A stretch of DNA of 64,000 nt from Bifidobacterium bifidum ATCC 29521 = JCM 1255 = DSM 20456 (GTDB lineage Bacteria; Actinomycetota; Actinomycetes; Actinomycetales; Bifidobacteriaceae), in assembly GCF_001025135.1 (NCBI RefSeq), contig NZ_AP012323.1:992001-1056000 (forward strand). The letters are read 5' to 3'. A program made the position numbers and the translations under genes. This document shows, piece after piece, positions 17,061 through 28,716 of this stretch; position 1 is the stretch's first letter; the number at the start of each line of letters is the position of its first letter. The notes beneath the pieces are model-generated. The model was not told the origin of the DNA. It saw nothing but the letters and a program-made list of their open reading frames with translations, and searched no databases.

Positions 17061-17120
17061 GCCTCATCCTGCCAAAGTCCCATTTGATGGTGTCGGGATG
17101 GGGCTTTGGCGGGATGAGGC
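17061..17120. repeat. Palindrome family, copy B (23-bp arms)
   Basis: Arms 17061-17083 and 17098-17120 pair at 21 of 23 positions around a 14-base loop. The core GCCAAAGTCCCAT is related to GGCGAAAGTCCCGT in the copies at 4985-5024 and 59565-59605. It sits between the response regulator and the sortase remnant, so it could end transcription of the remnant, although no T run follows. Confidence 0.75.
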
Positions 17121-17157
17121 AGAGGCCGTTGTTCGTGTGGCATGGCGGGATATGAGG

Positions 17158-17886
17158 CTATTGGTACGATTCCGTAACAGCCTTTGAAGTTCCGTGCCGA
17201 TTGCGTGTGTGAACGTCACGAGGGGAATCGTCGTTGCCGGGATCGTCGGCATGAAGCCCATATATCGGGATCGATCGTCTTGCGGTGCATCCTGCGGTTC
17301 CGGGGCCTCCGACGGGCAGACTGGTGTCGTGTAGCAGGCCGGCACCGCGCCGCAGCGTCTCTGCGTCAGAGCTCTGGCGGATGGGCAAGTCAGTCGATAT
17401 GGTCGGGATCAGTATCCTGCCGATGACCGTGCCCGAATCTCCGGAGCCGTTCTGTTGCTCGGCATCCGGTTGCCCGAGATCGTATTGTCCTGAATCAATG
17501 AGCCTCCGGTTGTATGCCTGTGCTTCGTCAACCGTCATTCCGGTTTCGTTCGTCATGCCGGTTTCGTTTCGAGGCGACGATTGCATGGAGGACGCGGTTC
17601 TCCATGCCGTGTCGCCGACGACATCGAATCCGGTCACTGTACCGCCGGCATGCCTGACATCGTCATATCGGCCGATGCGCGTCACCGTGAACGCATGACC
17701 CGCAAGCGTGAGATTCTCCCCGGCGCGAAGCGTGATGCCGCTCGTCGCTGCATGCGCGGGCTCCGAGCGCAACGCGCTGATGGACATGACCTGCGGCAAC
17801 ATGGCCAACGTCGCCATGACCGCGACCGCCGCAGCCCGCAGTCCGAGACGGCCGGCGAGCCGTTGCGCTGGCGGCGGCCCGATCAT
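17158..17886 (-). pseudogene. Pilin/sortase chimera, truncated
   Basis: Residues 1-47 look like a signal peptide (two hydrophobic stretches, then AHAATS). Residues 48-95 (LRAGENLTLAGHAFTVTRIG, then GGTVTGFDVVGDTAWRT) resemble the start of a Gram-positive LPxTG pilin. From about residue 115 the sequence switches to the N-terminal part of a class C sortase: VDEAQAYNRRLIDSGQYD, then IGRILIPTISTDLPI and LLHDTSLPVGGPGT. After that motif the frame leaves the family and stops, so the catalytic histidine, cysteine and arginine are absent. The simplest reading is a deletion fusing a pilin gene to its sortase, plus loss of the sortase 3' part. Domain calls rest on motif recognition. Confidence 0.65.
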
Positions 17887-17930
17887 GCCGCACAGGAATC
17901 CGTCATAGGCAGATGATACAGTGAAATTCC

Positions 17931-19598
<1,668 letters not shown>

Positions 19599-19630
19599 GC
19601 GTGTGGCTTTAAGAGTAGACTGATACGTGA

Positions 19631-19662
19631 CGATGGGGATGCTCGAAAGGGCATCCCCATCG
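19631..19662 (+). terminator. Terminator after pyrG
   Basis: A perfect 12-bp stem, CGATGGGGATGC with its complement, has an 8-base loop TCGAAAGG and is followed by TTGTTT. Confidence 0.88.
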
Positions 19663-19819
19663 TTGTTTAGTGCGGGTCCGGCGATCATTGCGGAGAAATC
19701 GCAATATAAGCAAGCTCACGTTTTGCGCTAAGCCAACATGCGGGTCTGCTGTGGAGTTCGCCGTGAGGTTCTGCTAACTTAACGTAGGAACTATGTGATG
19801 AATAGGAGGCAGCGTCAAG

Positions 19820-21319
19820 GTGAGCGACACCCAGCAGGCGCCCAACGCCGCGTCCGACGTGGAGATGAGCCAGTATGTGGCCGATCGCCAGCGTGTGGAC
19901 GAAGAGAAACTCAAAAAGGATGACGAGATCATCCAGCAATTCGGTGATTACACCTACGGCTGGCATGATTCCGACGCGGCCGGCGAGGCCGCGAAGCGCG
20001 GCATCGATGAACAGGTCGTGCGTGACATCAGCGCGGACAAGGGCGAGCCGCAGTGGATGCTCGACATGCGTCTGCGCGGATTCAAGGCGTTCCTTGAGAA
20101 GCCGATGCCCGATTGGGGCGTGGACCTGAGCGGATTCAACGCCGACGACTTCAAGTACTACGTCAAGCCGATCGACAAGCAGGCCAAGACGTGGGAGGAG
20201 CTGCCGGACGACATCCGCTCCACCTACGACCGACTGGGCATCCCCGAGGCCGAGAAAAGCCGTCTGGTCTCCGGCGTGGCCGCGCAGTACGAGTCCGAAG
20301 TGATTTACAACTCCATCCAGAAGGACCTCGCCGACCAGGGCGTGATCTTCGTGGACACCGACACCGCCGTGCGCGAATACCCCGACCTGGTGAAGAAGTA
20401 CTTCGGCACCGTCGTGAGCCCCGAAGACAACAAGTTCGGCGCCCTCAACACTGCCGCATGGTCCGGTGGCTCGTTCGTGTACGTGCCGAAGGGCGTGCAC
20501 GTGGACATCCCGCTACAGGCCTACTTCCGCATCAACACGCCGGCCATGGGCCAGTTCGAGCGTACGCTGATCATCGCCGACGAAGGCTCCTACGTGCACT
20601 ACGTCGAGGGATGCACCGCCCCGATCTGGTCCGAGGACTCGCTGCACGCCGCCATCGTCGAGATCATCGTCGAGAAGCATGCGCGCGTGCGCTACACCAC
20701 CGTGCAGAACTGGTCGAACAACGTCTACAACCTCGTCACCCAGCGCGCCTACGTGCGCGAGGGCGGCACGATGGAATGGGTTGACGGCAACATCGGCTCC
20801 AAGGCCACGATGAAGTACCCGGCGTGCATTCTTGCCGAGCCGTACGCCAAGGCCGAGACCATGTCCCTCGGCTTCGCCGGTAAGGGCCAGTATCAGGATA
20901 CCGGCGCGAAGATGATTCATCTCGCTCCGCACACCAGCTCCACGATCGTCGCCAAGTCGATCTCGCGCGGCGGTGGCCGCTCCGCGTACCGCGGACTGGT
21001 CAAGATCGTCGACGGAGCCGAAGGCTCGTCGAACTCCACCGTGTGCGACGCCCTGCTGGTGGACGACTTCAGCCGTTCCGACACGTACCCGCATGTGGAC
21101 GTGCGTGAGGACGACGTGACGATGGCCCACGAGGCCACGGTCTCCAAGGTCTCCGAGGATCAGCTGTTCTATCTGATGAGCCGCGGCCTTGAGGAGAAGG
21201 AGGCCATGGGCATGATCGTGCGTGGCTTCGTCGAGCCGATCAGCCGCGAGCTGCCGATGGAGTACGCGCTCGAACTGAACCGTTTGGTCGAACTGCAGAT
21301 GGAAGGATCGGTGGGCTGA
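19820..21319 (+). CDS. sufB: Fe-S cluster scaffold SufB
   Basis: Scaffold subunit of the SufBCD complex that builds Fe-S clusters in the cytoplasm. The 499 residues fit SufB. Signatures include [55 protein letters not shown] and the C-terminal [17 protein letters not shown]. It starts at GTG 19820 with AGGAGG ten bases upstream. It opens sufB-D-C, with sufS, sufU and sufT downstream. No SufR-type repressor gene precedes it, so regulation must be elsewhere. Confidence 0.96.
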   Translation: MSDTQQAPNAASDVEMSQYVADRQRVDEEKLKKDDEIIQQFGDYTYGWHDSDAAGEAAKRGIDEQVVRDISADKGEPQWMLDMRLRGFKAFLEKPMPDWGVDLSGFNADDFKYYVKPIDKQAKTWEELPDDIRSTYDRLGIPEAEKSRLVSGVAAQYESEVIYNSIQKDLADQGVIFVDTDTAVREYPDLVKKYFGTVVSPEDNKFGALNTAAWSGGSFVYVPKGVHVDIPLQAYFRINTPAMGQFERTLIIADEGSYVHYVEGCTAPIWSEDSLHAAIVEIIVEKHARVRYTTVQNWSNNVYNLVTQRAYVREGGTMEWVDGNIGSKATMKYPACILAEPYAKAETMSLGFAGKGQYQDTGAKMIHLAPHTSSTIVAKSISRGGGRSAYRGLVKIVDGAEGSSNSTVCDALLVDDFSRSDTYPHVDVREDDVTMAHEATVSKVSEDQLFYLMSRGLEEKEAMGMIVRGFVEPISRELPMEYALELNRLVELQMEGSVG

Positions 21320-21324
21320 TTCCC

Positions 21325-22554
21325 ATGGCATCGAACAATACTGAAATCACCATTCCCGTCGCGGATCCGAACGACCCGTACGCGGTGCCGGCGGCCATGC
21401 CGTCGAGCGCCGACAGGGAGCCGCGCTCGTTCGACGTGAACGATTTCGCCGTGCCGGAGCGCAAGCAGGACGATTGGCGCTACACGCCGCTCGATCGCAT
21501 CGGAGAGTTCTTCGACGTGTTCAAGCCGAGCGGGGAGACGATCATCGCGATCAGTTACGCCGATGGCACCGCGGTCGACGAAAAGCACGTGGCCGTCAGC
21601 CAGTGCGCCCTCGGCGAAGGAGTCTCCGGCACGGTCTCCAAGCCCAGCGATCGGGCGGCCGCCGTCGAGTGGAATTCCGGGCGTACCGCAACGGTGATCG
21701 AGCTGTCGGGCGAGATCGCCCAGCCGGTGCTGGTCAACGTGATCGGCAGCGGCGACGACCTCGATGCCCTGCATCTGGTCATCTCGACGGCCGATGAGGC
21801 CCACGCCGACGTCATCGTCGAGCACCACGGTCTGGCCCGTCTCGCCGAAGGCGTGGAAATCGTCACCGGCAAGAACTCCCACGTCTCCACCACCTTCGTG
21901 CAGGAGTGGGAGAAGGGCTCCAAGCACGTCGGCAACCAGCGCATCCACGTCGGCGAGGGCGCATCCCTGCGCCACTCCGTCGTCACACTCGGCGGCGACG
22001 TGGTCCGTATCCGCATGGATCAGGACTTCGGCGGCGAGCAGGGCGACCTCAACATGCTCGGCATCTACTTCGTCGACCCCGGCGAGCACATCGAGCACCG
22101 CACGATGGTGGTGCACAACCATCCCGAGTGCAAGTCCCGTGTGGTCTACAAGGGCGCGCTCGACGGCAAGGACGCGCACTCCACCTGGGTGGGCAATGCG
22201 CTGATCGCGCCGACCGCGCCGGGCACCGACTCGTATGAGCTCAACCGCAACCTCGTGCTCACCCCGGGCGCGATCGCCGATTCGGAGCCGAACCTCGAAA
22301 TCGAGAACGGCAACATCATCGGCGCCGGACACGCGAGCTCCGTGGGCCGTTTCGACGACGAGGAACTGTTCTATCTGCAGTCGCGAGGTATCCCCGAAAC
22401 GGAGGCCCGCAAGCTCGTCGTACGCGGGTTCTTCGGAGAACTCGTCGAAGAGATCGGCGTGCCATTCATCGCCGAACACCTGATGAACGTAATCGACCGC
22501 CGCCTCGCCCGCGGCGAAAGCGACGCCATGAAAGCCGTATTGGAGGATAAGTAA
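21325..22554 (+). CDS. sufD: Fe-S cluster assembly protein SufD
   Basis: SufB paralogue that pairs with it in the SufBCD complex and is needed for iron entry. The 409 residues contain the beta-helix core typical of the family and end with SRGIPETEARKLVVRGFFGE, matching the equivalent SufB motif. Conserved histidines are in HRTMVVHNHPECKS. It starts 5 bp after sufB, and sufC follows with a 2-bp gap. Confidence 0.95.
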   Translation: MASNNTEITIPVADPNDPYAVPAAMPSSADREPRSFDVNDFAVPERKQDDWRYTPLDRIGEFFDVFKPSGETIIAISYADGTAVDEKHVAVSQCALGEGVSGTVSKPSDRAAAVEWNSGRTATVIELSGEIAQPVLVNVIGSGDDLDALHLVISTADEAHADVIVEHHGLARLAEGVEIVTGKNSHVSTTFVQEWEKGSKHVGNQRIHVGEGASLRHSVVTLGGDVVRIRMDQDFGGEQGDLNMLGIYFVDPGEHIEHRTMVVHNHPECKSRVVYKGALDGKDAHSTWVGNALIAPTAPGTDSYELNRNLVLTPGAIADSEPNLEIENGNIIGAGHASSVGRFDDEELFYLQSRGIPETEARKLVVRGFFGELVEEIGVPFIAEHLMNVIDRRLARGESDAMKAVLEDK

Positions 22555-22556
22555 CG

Positions 22557-23345
22557 ATGGCCGAACAGCACACTCTCGAAATCAAGGACCTCTACGCATC
22601 CGTGGAGACCAAGGAGGGTCGCAAGCAGATTCTCAAAGGCGTGAACCTCACCGTGCATTCCGGCGAGACCCACGCGATCATGGGCCCCAACGGCTCCGGC
22701 AAGTCCACGCTCGCCTACACGCTGGCCGGCCACCCCAAGTACGAGGTCGACTCGGGCGAGGCGCTGCTCGACGGCGTCGACATCCTCAAGCAGACCCCCG
22801 ACCTGCGCGCCAAGGAAGGGCTCTTCCTCGCCATGCAGTACCCGGTCGAGGTTCCTGGCGTGTCGATGACCAACTTCCTGCGCACCGCCAAGACCGAGGT
22901 CGACGGCAAGGCTCCCGCCATCCGCACCTGGACCAAAGAGCTCGGCGTCGCGATGAAGAAGCTGCGCATGGACCCGAAGTTCGCGTCGCGTTCCGTCAAC
23001 GAAGGTTTCTCCGGCGGCGAGAAGAAGCGCGCCGAAGTGCTCCAGCTCGAACTGCTCAAGCCGAAGTTCGCCATCATGGACGAGACCGATTCCGGCCTCG
23101 ACGTGGACGCCCTGCGCATCGTGTCCGAAGGCGTGAACCGCGCCAAGGAGAGCACCGGACTGGGCATCCTGATGGTCACGCACTACACGCGCATCCTCAA
23201 GTACATCAAGCCCGACATCGTGCATGTGTTCGCAGACGGCCACTTCGTCAAGACCGGCGGTCCCGAGCTTGCCGACGAACTCGAAGAGACCGGCTACGAC
23301 AAGTACCTGCCCGAAGGCTCCGACTCCGAATCGGCTCTGGCCTGA
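22557..23345 (+). CDS. sufC: Fe-S cluster assembly ATPase SufC
   Basis: ABC-type ATPase of the SufBCD complex; it is soluble and not a transporter. Residues: Walker A GPNGSGKST, the SufC-specific AMQYPVEVPGVSMTNFLR, signature FSGGEKKRAEVLQ and Walker B FAIMDETDSGLDVDAL with the usual D-loop. The 262 residues match the family. About 220 bp follow before sufS, so sufS may have its own promoter. Confidence 0.96.
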   Translation: MAEQHTLEIKDLYASVETKEGRKQILKGVNLTVHSGETHAIMGPNGSGKSTLAYTLAGHPKYEVDSGEALLDGVDILKQTPDLRAKEGLFLAMQYPVEVPGVSMTNFLRTAKTEVDGKAPAIRTWTKELGVAMKKLRMDPKFASRSVNEGFSGGEKKRAEVLQLELLKPKFAIMDETDSGLDVDALRIVSEGVNRAKESTGLGILMVTHYTRILKYIKPDIVHVFADGHFVKTGGPELADELEETGYDKYLPEGSDSESALA

Positions 23346-23566
23346 TTTCTTCGTTTCGTTGCGTTTGAGGTGTGGTCGCATTGCCGGGGGGTGTACTATT
23401 CCCGACCGTAAACTTGGCCCGAGCGGCCTGGAGCGATCCCGGGAACAGGACATCCCTGCACCCCGCGGCCACCGCCGGAAGCATGATCCACCGCTGGAAG
23501 CGGCGAGCGAATAAGCGGATAACTGAAAAACGACATATCGGCAGGACATTGAATCTAAGGGAAACA

Positions 23567-24838
23567 ATGGTTGATTTTACGGCGATTCGGGCGCAGTTCC
23601 CGATTCTGGATCAGCAGATCCACGGGCATCCGCTCGTCTATCTGGATTCCGCGGCCACCTCGCAGAAGCCGCAGTGCGTGATCGATGCGGAGAGCGAGTT
23701 CTACCGCACGATCAACGCCGGCGTGCACCGCGGGGCGCATGAGCTGGCGGCCCGCAGCACCATGGCGTTCGAGGACGCCCGCGCGAAGGTCGCCCGCCTG
23801 GTCGGAGCCAACGCCGAGGAGGGCAACGAGGAGATCGTCGTCACCGCCGGGGCCACCGCGGGACTGAATCTTCTTGCCACCGCGTTCGGCAACGCGAGTC
23901 TGGGCCGTGGGGGAGAGGCGGCGAAACGGTTCGCTCTCAAGCCCGGCGACGAGATCGTCGTATCCAAGGCCGAGCACCATTCCGTGCTGCTGCCGTTCCA
24001 GGAGCTGGCATACCGCACCGGTGCCACGCTCAAATGGTTCGATCTGACCGAAGACGGCCGCATCCGCTCGGATACCGCCGATGAGGTGATCACGGAACAC
24101 ACCAAGGTCGTCGCCATCACGCACGTGGGCAACACCACGGGTGCCATCACCGACATCGCGCCCATCATCCGCCGTGCCCATGAGGTCGGCGCGATCTTCA
24201 TCCTTGACGCATGCCAGTCGGTGCCTCACCTCAAGGTCGACTTCCACGCGCTTGACGTCGATTTCGCCGCGTGGAGCGCCCACAAGATGTACGGTCCCAC
24301 CGGGGTGGGATTCCTGTACGGGCGCCGTGAGCTGTTGGAGGCCCTGCCGCCGGCGAACTTCGGCGGTTCCATGGTCGAGCTCGCGTGGATGGACCAGCCC
24401 GCGCAGTACATGGTGCCTCCGGCCCGTTTCGAGGCCGGTACGCAGCCGGTCGCCCAGGTGGTCGCAGCCGGTGTGGCCGCCGAATGGATGATGAACGTGG
24501 GGCTTGAGAACATCGAGGCGCATGAGCGCACGATCGCCGCCGAACTGCTCAAGATGGGCGACATCGACGGCGTGCGGATTCTCGGGCCGCGCGAGAACGT
24601 GAACCGCATCGGCACGGTGGCGTTCGACGTTGCGGGCGTACACCCGCATGACGTCGGGCAGTTCATCGACGCGCAAGGCATCGCCATCCGCGTCGGCCAT
24701 CACTGCGCCCAGCCGGTGCACCGCCACTTCGGTCTGTATGCGTCGAACCGCGCATCCTCCGGCGTGTACAACAGCGTCGACGACGCTCACGCCCTGGTCG
24801 AGGCCGTGGCGAAGGTTCGTCCGTTCTTCGGACTGTGA
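23567..24838 (+). CDS. sufS: Cysteine desulfurase, group II
   Basis: PLP enzyme that removes sulfur from cysteine for Fe-S assembly. The 423 residues carry the PLP lysine in AWSAHKMYGPTGVGF and the catalytic cysteine in RVGHHCAQPVH. The short cysteine loop is typical of group II, SufU-dependent enzymes. ATG 23567 is preferred because it has AAGGGA upstream and gives the expected start VDFTAIRAQFPIL. An ATG-like start at 23372 would add 65 unrelated residues. Confidence 0.95.
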   Translation: MVDFTAIRAQFPILDQQIHGHPLVYLDSAATSQKPQCVIDAESEFYRTINAGVHRGAHELAARSTMAFEDARAKVARLVGANAEEGNEEIVVTAGATAGLNLLATAFGNASLGRGGEAAKRFALKPGDEIVVSKAEHHSVLLPFQELAYRTGATLKWFDLTEDGRIRSDTADEVITEHTKVVAITHVGNTTGAITDIAPIIRRAHEVGAIFILDACQSVPHLKVDFHALDVDFAAWSAHKMYGPTGVGFLYGRRELLEALPPANFGGSMVELAWMDQPAQYMVPPARFEAGTQPVAQVVAAGVAAEWMMNVGLENIEAHERTIAAELLKMGDIDGVRILGPRENVNRIGTVAFDVAGVHPHDVGQFIDAQGIAIRVGHHCAQPVHRHFGLYASNRASSGVYNSVDDAHALVEAVAKVRPFFGL

Positions 24839-24993
24839 TACGTGTCGCGTTTACGCCGTTCGCGTATGACTCCCACGGGATACTGTCACGGCATGTGGCA
24901 TAATATCCACGGAATCTCACGCGGACGGCGTTTCGCGTGTTCGTGAATGATATCGAGCGCTATCGAGCGCTATGCATGGGAAGGGATTGACCG

Positions 24994-25542
24994 ATGGGTG
25001 ATTTCGGCATGAGCGGCGACGATCTTGAGCAGATGTATCAGGAAGTGATTCTTGAGGCCGCGCGTGACCCGCATGGTCGTGAGCATTTCGCGGCGGACGT
25101 GTCCAAGGAACAGGGCTCCGCACCGGTCGACACGACCGTGCGCGCCAGCCACGAATACTGCACGCCGGGCGAATCCCACCAGTTCAACCCCACTTGCGGT
25201 GACGAGGCGACGGTTCACGCCGAGGTCTCCGACAGCGAGCCGCACACCATCGAGCGTCTGGTGTGGGACGGCCACGGCTGCTCGATCTCGCAGGCGAGCC
25301 TGTCCGTCATGGTTGACCTGTGCGCCGGCAAGACCGTCGACGAGGCGATGGAGCTGTTCCGCGACTTCCATGAGCTCATGGAGTCGCGCGGTGCTGGATT
25401 GCAGGACGAGGCCAAGGAGGAGAAGCTGGAGGACGCCGTGGTGTTCCAGGGCGTGTCCAAGTACCCGATGCGCATCAAGTGCGCGCTGCTTGGCTGGGAG
25501 GGCATGCGCGACTCCGTCGCCAAGGCGCTGGCGGCGAAATAA
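24994..25542 (+). CDS. sufU: Zinc-dependent sulfurtransferase SufU
   Basis: Takes sulfur from SufS and passes it to SufB. The fold is IscU-like with three conserved cysteines: NPTCGDE, GHGCSISQAS and RIKCALLGWEG, plus the aspartate before the first. At 182 residues it is longer than the usual 145-150. The 18-residue stretch between the second and third cysteines characteristic of SufU is present (ETDE-like acidic helix EAKEEKLEDA). It lies 155 bp after sufS. A 10-bp duplication (TATCGAGCGC twice, 24951-24970) stands just upstream. Confidence 0.92.
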   Translation: MGDFGMSGDDLEQMYQEVILEAARDPHGREHFAADVSKEQGSAPVDTTVRASHEYCTPGESHQFNPTCGDEATVHAEVSDSEPHTIERLVWDGHGCSISQASLSVMVDLCAGKTVDEAMELFRDFHELMESRGAGLQDEAKEEKLEDAVVFQGVSKYPMRIKCALLGWEGMRDSVAKALAAK

Positions 25543-25620
25543 ACGGTCACCGCACTGCCATGAGAGCGGTCCGAGTTGTACTCTTGATTTAACGGTTTCG
25601 CGATTAACGACTGGAGAGAT

Positions 25621-26205
25621 ATGAGCGACAATCTGGTTCCTGAGCCGCAGGCTTCCGTGTTCGATTCGGTGAGCAAGGTTCTGGGCGACGAGGAGGCGGC
25701 GCGCCGCGTGATGGCGAACCCGCAGCTTGCGGCTGGGTTCCCCAACGGCCATCCTGCCCCCAAAAGCGATGGCGGCGTCGAGATGTGCGCGTGCGGCCGC
25801 CATCCGAAGAGCGAGTGCGAGGATGGCGAGCACAGCAGCGAGGATGACATTCCGCTCAAGGCCATCGACGATATCGGCCGTGCCACCGCCGAGGATGTGA
25901 AGGAGGCCCTGCATCAGGTTATCGACCCGGAGCTGGGCATCGACGTCATCGACCTCGGTCTGGTCTACGGCATCGAGATCGATGAGCTTGGACGCGCGAT
26001 CATCACGATGACGCTGACGACGCCCGCATGCCCGCTGACCGACCTCATCGAGGACGAGTGCGCGAGCACGCTGGCGGGTCTTGTGGAGGAGTTCCGCATT
26101 GACTGGACGTGGCAGCCTCGCTGGACGATGGACAAGATCACGCCCGAGGGGCGCGAGCAGCTGGCCGCGCTCGGTTTCAATTTCGACAACATGCCGAAGT
26201 ACTGA
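25621..26205 (+). CDS. sufT: MIP18/DUF59 Fe-S assembly protein (SufT-like) with Cys-rich N-terminal extension
   Basis: The C-terminal 100 residues are a DUF59 domain: VIDPELGIDVIDLGLVYGIE, LTTPACPLTDLIEDE with the conserved cysteine, and RWTMDKITPEGREQLAALGF. Members act late in Fe-S maturation. The first 80 residues are unusual: a Glu/Asn-rich start, then MCACGRHPKSECEDGE, which has three cysteines and two histidines and could bind metal. It closes the suf cluster before a bidirectional terminator. The symbol sufT follows the family and has not been tested here. Confidence 0.85.
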   Translation: MSDNLVPEPQASVFDSVSKVLGDEEAARRVMANPQLAAGFPNGHPAPKSDGGVEMCACGRHPKSECEDGEHSSEDDIPLKAIDDIGRATAEDVKEALHQVIDPELGIDVIDLGLVYGIEIDELGRAIITMTLTTPACPLTDLIEDECASTLAGLVEEFRIDWTWQPRWTMDKITPEGREQLAALGFNFDNMPKY

Positions 26206-26258
26206 CCTCATCCGTGTCTGCGGCTTCTCTGTACGGTCGAAGACACGTGAATATAGTC

Positions 26259-26292
26259 GAGGGGGTTTGCCGTGAATCCGGCAAACCCCCTC
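26259..26292. terminator. Bidirectional terminator between sufT and glgC
   Basis: A perfect 13-bp stem (26259-26271 with 26280-26292, GAGGGGGTTTGCC and its complement) has an 8-base loop. It lies between convergent genes. Confidence 0.88.
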
Positions 26293-26310
26293 AACGTATA
26301 TCCGAGCCGA

Positions 26311-27558
26311 TCAGTCGTCCACGATGGTGCCCTTCGGCACGACGGTGATGCCTTCCGGCGTCACGGTGAAGCCGCGGGCGAGGTCCTTCTCGGTGTCGAT
26401 GCCGACCGTGGAGTTCTCGGTCAGCACAACGTTCTTGTCGAGAATCGCCTTGTACACGCGGGCGCGACGGTTGACGATGACGCCGTCGAACAGCACGGAG
26501 TCGACCACCTGGGCCCACGAATGGATGCGCACGTTCGGCGACAGCACGGAATGATGCACCTCACCGCCCGAGACGATGACGCCGGGGGAGACGATGGAGT
26601 CGGTCGCGTGGCCGAGACGATCGCGGCCGGCATGCACGAACTTCGCGGGGGGCAGCGTGCCCGAGTTCGTGTAGATGGGCCATGCCTGGTTGTAGAGGTT
26701 GAACTCCGGCACGTAGGCGATCAGGTCCATGTGAGCGTCATAGAACTGCTTGATCGTACCCACGTCGCGCCAGTAGGCGTGGTCGGTCGGCGTGGAGCCG
26801 GGAATGACGTTGGAGTTGAAGTCGTACACGCCGGCCTCGCCGCGCGAGGCGAAGTACGGCGCGATGTCGCCGCCCATGTCGTGCTTGGTGTCCGCGGCCT
26901 TCTCGTCCTTGGCGAGCGCATCGAACAGCGCGTCCGTGTTGGCGACGTAGTTGCCCATCGAAGCGAGGAACGAATTCGGGTCGTCGGGCAGGCCTTCGGT
27001 CGTCGCCGGCTTCTCCTGGAATTCGCGGATCATGTTGGGGTGGTTCGGGTCAACGTTGATCACGCCGAACTGGTTGGACTCCTCAAGCGGCTGGCGGATG
27101 CCTGCCACGGTGAACTCCGCACCCGATTCGATGTGCTGCTCGACCATCTGGCCGAAGTCCATGCGGTAGACGTGGTCGGCGCCGACGATGACCACGATGT
27201 CGGGCTGGACGTCCTCGATGATGTTGATGGTCTGATAGATCGCGTCGGCCGACCCGAGATACCAGTGCTTGCCCAGACGCTGCTGTGCGGGCACAGGGGA
27301 GACATAGTTGCCGAGCAACGACGAGAAACGCCACATCTGCGAGATGTGACGGTCAAGGGAATGCGACTTGTACTGGGTCAGCACAATGATATGGCGGTAA
27401 TCCGAATTCACCAGGTTGCTCAAGGGGAAGTCGATCAGTCTGAATACGCCGCCGAACGGTACGGCCGGCTTCGCACGGTCACGTGTCAGCGGCATGAGGC
27501 GCGTGCCTTCGCCACCTGCCAGGACGATGGAGAGAATCTTCTGCTTGTTCTTCGCCAT
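26311..27558 (-). CDS. glgC: Glucose-1-phosphate adenylyltransferase
   Basis: Makes ADP-glucose from ATP and glucose-1-phosphate, the first committed step of glycogen synthesis. The 415 residues start with the nucleotidyltransferase motif [20 protein letters not shown]. Further markers are [27 protein letters not shown], and a C-terminal left-handed beta-helix with repeated [18 protein letters not shown] turns. ATG 27558 is favoured by GAGAGGAG seven bases upstream. An in-frame ATG at 27597 lacks this. glgA lies 33 kb away at 60433. Confidence 0.95.
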   Translation of the reverse strand: MAKNKQKILSIVLAGGEGTRLMPLTRDRAKPAVPFGGVFRLIDFPLSNLVNSDYRHIIVLTQYKSHSLDRHISQMWRFSSLLGNYVSPVPAQQRLGKHWYLGSADAIYQTINIIEDVQPDIVVIVGADHVYRMDFGQMVEQHIESGAEFTVAGIRQPLEESNQFGVINVDPNHPNMIREFQEKPATTEGLPDDPNSFLASMGNYVANTDALFDALAKDEKAADTKHDMGGDIAPYFASRGEAGVYDFNSNVIPGSTPTDHAYWRDVGTIKQFYDAHMDLIAYVPEFNLYNQAWPIYTNSGTLPPAKFVHAGRDRLGHATDSIVSPGVIVSGGEVHHSVLSPNVRIHSWAQVVDSVLFDGVIVNRRARVYKAILDKNVVLTENSTVGIDTEKDLARGFTVTPEGITVVPKGTIVDD

Positions 27559-27723
27559 CTGAGTGCTCCTCTCGTTGTTCACAGCGTCTGATGACACCGT
27601 CTGCCTGTCCGCCCCTGCTTCGTTGCCGGAGCCTACAGAAACAATAATTGCACATTTCCCCGTGAGCGCAAGGAAATGGCGTTGCGCGTCATGAAAAAGT
27701 CATGAAAAATATCCGATCTGTTC

Positions 27724-28602
27724 TTATTGTTCCGCGCGCTTCGGGGATGTCGCGTAGAAGGCGACGGCGCTGGACGCGGCGACGTTGAGGCTGTCGACGC
27801 CGTGGGACATCGGGATTTTCACGGTCAGGTCTGCGCCCGCGATGGTGTGACGTGACAGGCCGTCGCCTTCCGTGCCGAAGATCAGCGCCAGTTTGTCGAT
27901 GTGGTCCGCGGATTCGGGACTGTTGTTCAGCCGGCGTGTCAGCTCGTCCAGCGATATCGAGTCGTCGCTCAGCGCCATCGCCACCGTGGTGAATCCCAGC
28001 GAGCGCAGTTCCTCCAGTCCTCGGCGCGGCCAGAAATGCTTGTCGTCGCCTCCGATGCGCGTCCACGGTATCTGGAAGACGGTGCCCATGGACACGCGCG
28101 CGGCGCGCCGGTACAGCGGGTCGCCGCACGACGGGGTGACCAGCACCGCGTCGACATCCAACGCGGCCGCCGAGCGCATCAGTGCGCCCACGTTGGTGTG
28201 GTCGACGATGTTCTCCATGACCGCCACGCGGCGAGCGTCGCGGCATGTCTCCTCGACGCTCGGCAGCGGCCAGCGCCGCATCGCCGAAAGCGCCCCTCGG
28301 TGGAGGCGGTATCCGGTGAGCTGGCGCAGTTGTTCGGGGGAGGCCACGTATACGGGGATGTCCGTTCCCCACCGTTTGTCGACGACGTCGAAGGTCTGTG
28401 ACATGCCCTCGATCCACGGCTCTTCGACCAGCAGCGAGATCGGTTCGCGGCCCGCGGCGAGCGCGCGGTCGATGACCTTGGGCGATTCGGCGATGAACAG
28501 GCCACGCTCGGGTTCGAGCCGGTTGCGCAGCTGGATTTCGGTGAGGTTCGTGTATGCGGCAACCCGCTCGTCGTCGATGGAGTCGATGGTGATGAATTGC
28601 AT
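27724..28602 (-). CDS. SpoU-family RNA 2'-O-methyltransferase
   Basis: TrmH/SpoU methyltransferase of about 292 residues. The N-terminal substrate-binding part (residues 1-110) reads LTEIQLRNRLEPERGLFIAE. The C-terminal trefoil-knot SAM domain has the three SpoU motifs: NIVDHTNVGALMRSAAALDV (motif 1), ALIFGTEGDGLS (motif 2) and IPMSHGVDSLNVAASSAVA (motif 3). The target could be a tRNA or 23S rRNA position and cannot be assigned. ATG 28602 has CGAGG upstream. A start at 28623 is possible. It lies downstream of tRNA-Leu on the same strand but beyond the tRNA terminator. Confidence 0.88.
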   Translation of the reverse strand: MQFITIDSIDDERVAAYTNLTEIQLRNRLEPERGLFIAESPKVIDRALAAGREPISLLVEEPWIEGMSQTFDVVDKRWGTDIPVYVASPEQLRQLTGYRLHRGALSAMRRWPLPSVEETCRDARRVAVMENIVDHTNVGALMRSAAALDVDAVLVTPSCGDPLYRRAARVSMGTVFQIPWTRIGGDDKHFWPRRGLEELRSLGFTTVAMALSDDSISLDELTRRLNNSPESADHIDKLALIFGTEGDGLSRHTIAGADLTVKIPMSHGVDSLNVAASSAVAFYATSPKRAEQ

Positions 28603-28687
28603 GGGCGTGCCTCGGGTTCTCATGTCGTCGTACCGTCGTCGGCCCGATTGCGCGCGGCCGTCTGCGCATACGGTATGTATATATGGA

Positions 28688-28713
28688 AAGACCCCTTGTT
28701 TCCAAGGGGTCTT
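28688..28713 (-). terminator. Terminator after tRNA-Leu
   Basis: An 11-bp perfect stem AAGACCCCTTG/CAAGGGGTCTT with a 4-base loop lies immediately 3' of the tRNA gene on the minus strand. Confidence 0.85.
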
Positions 28714-28716
28714 CGC

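Noticed and set aside
23346..23566. A riboswitch or T-box between sufC and sufS
   Set aside because: The 220-bp gap has small hairpins but no recognisable specifier loop, T-box or riboswitch core.
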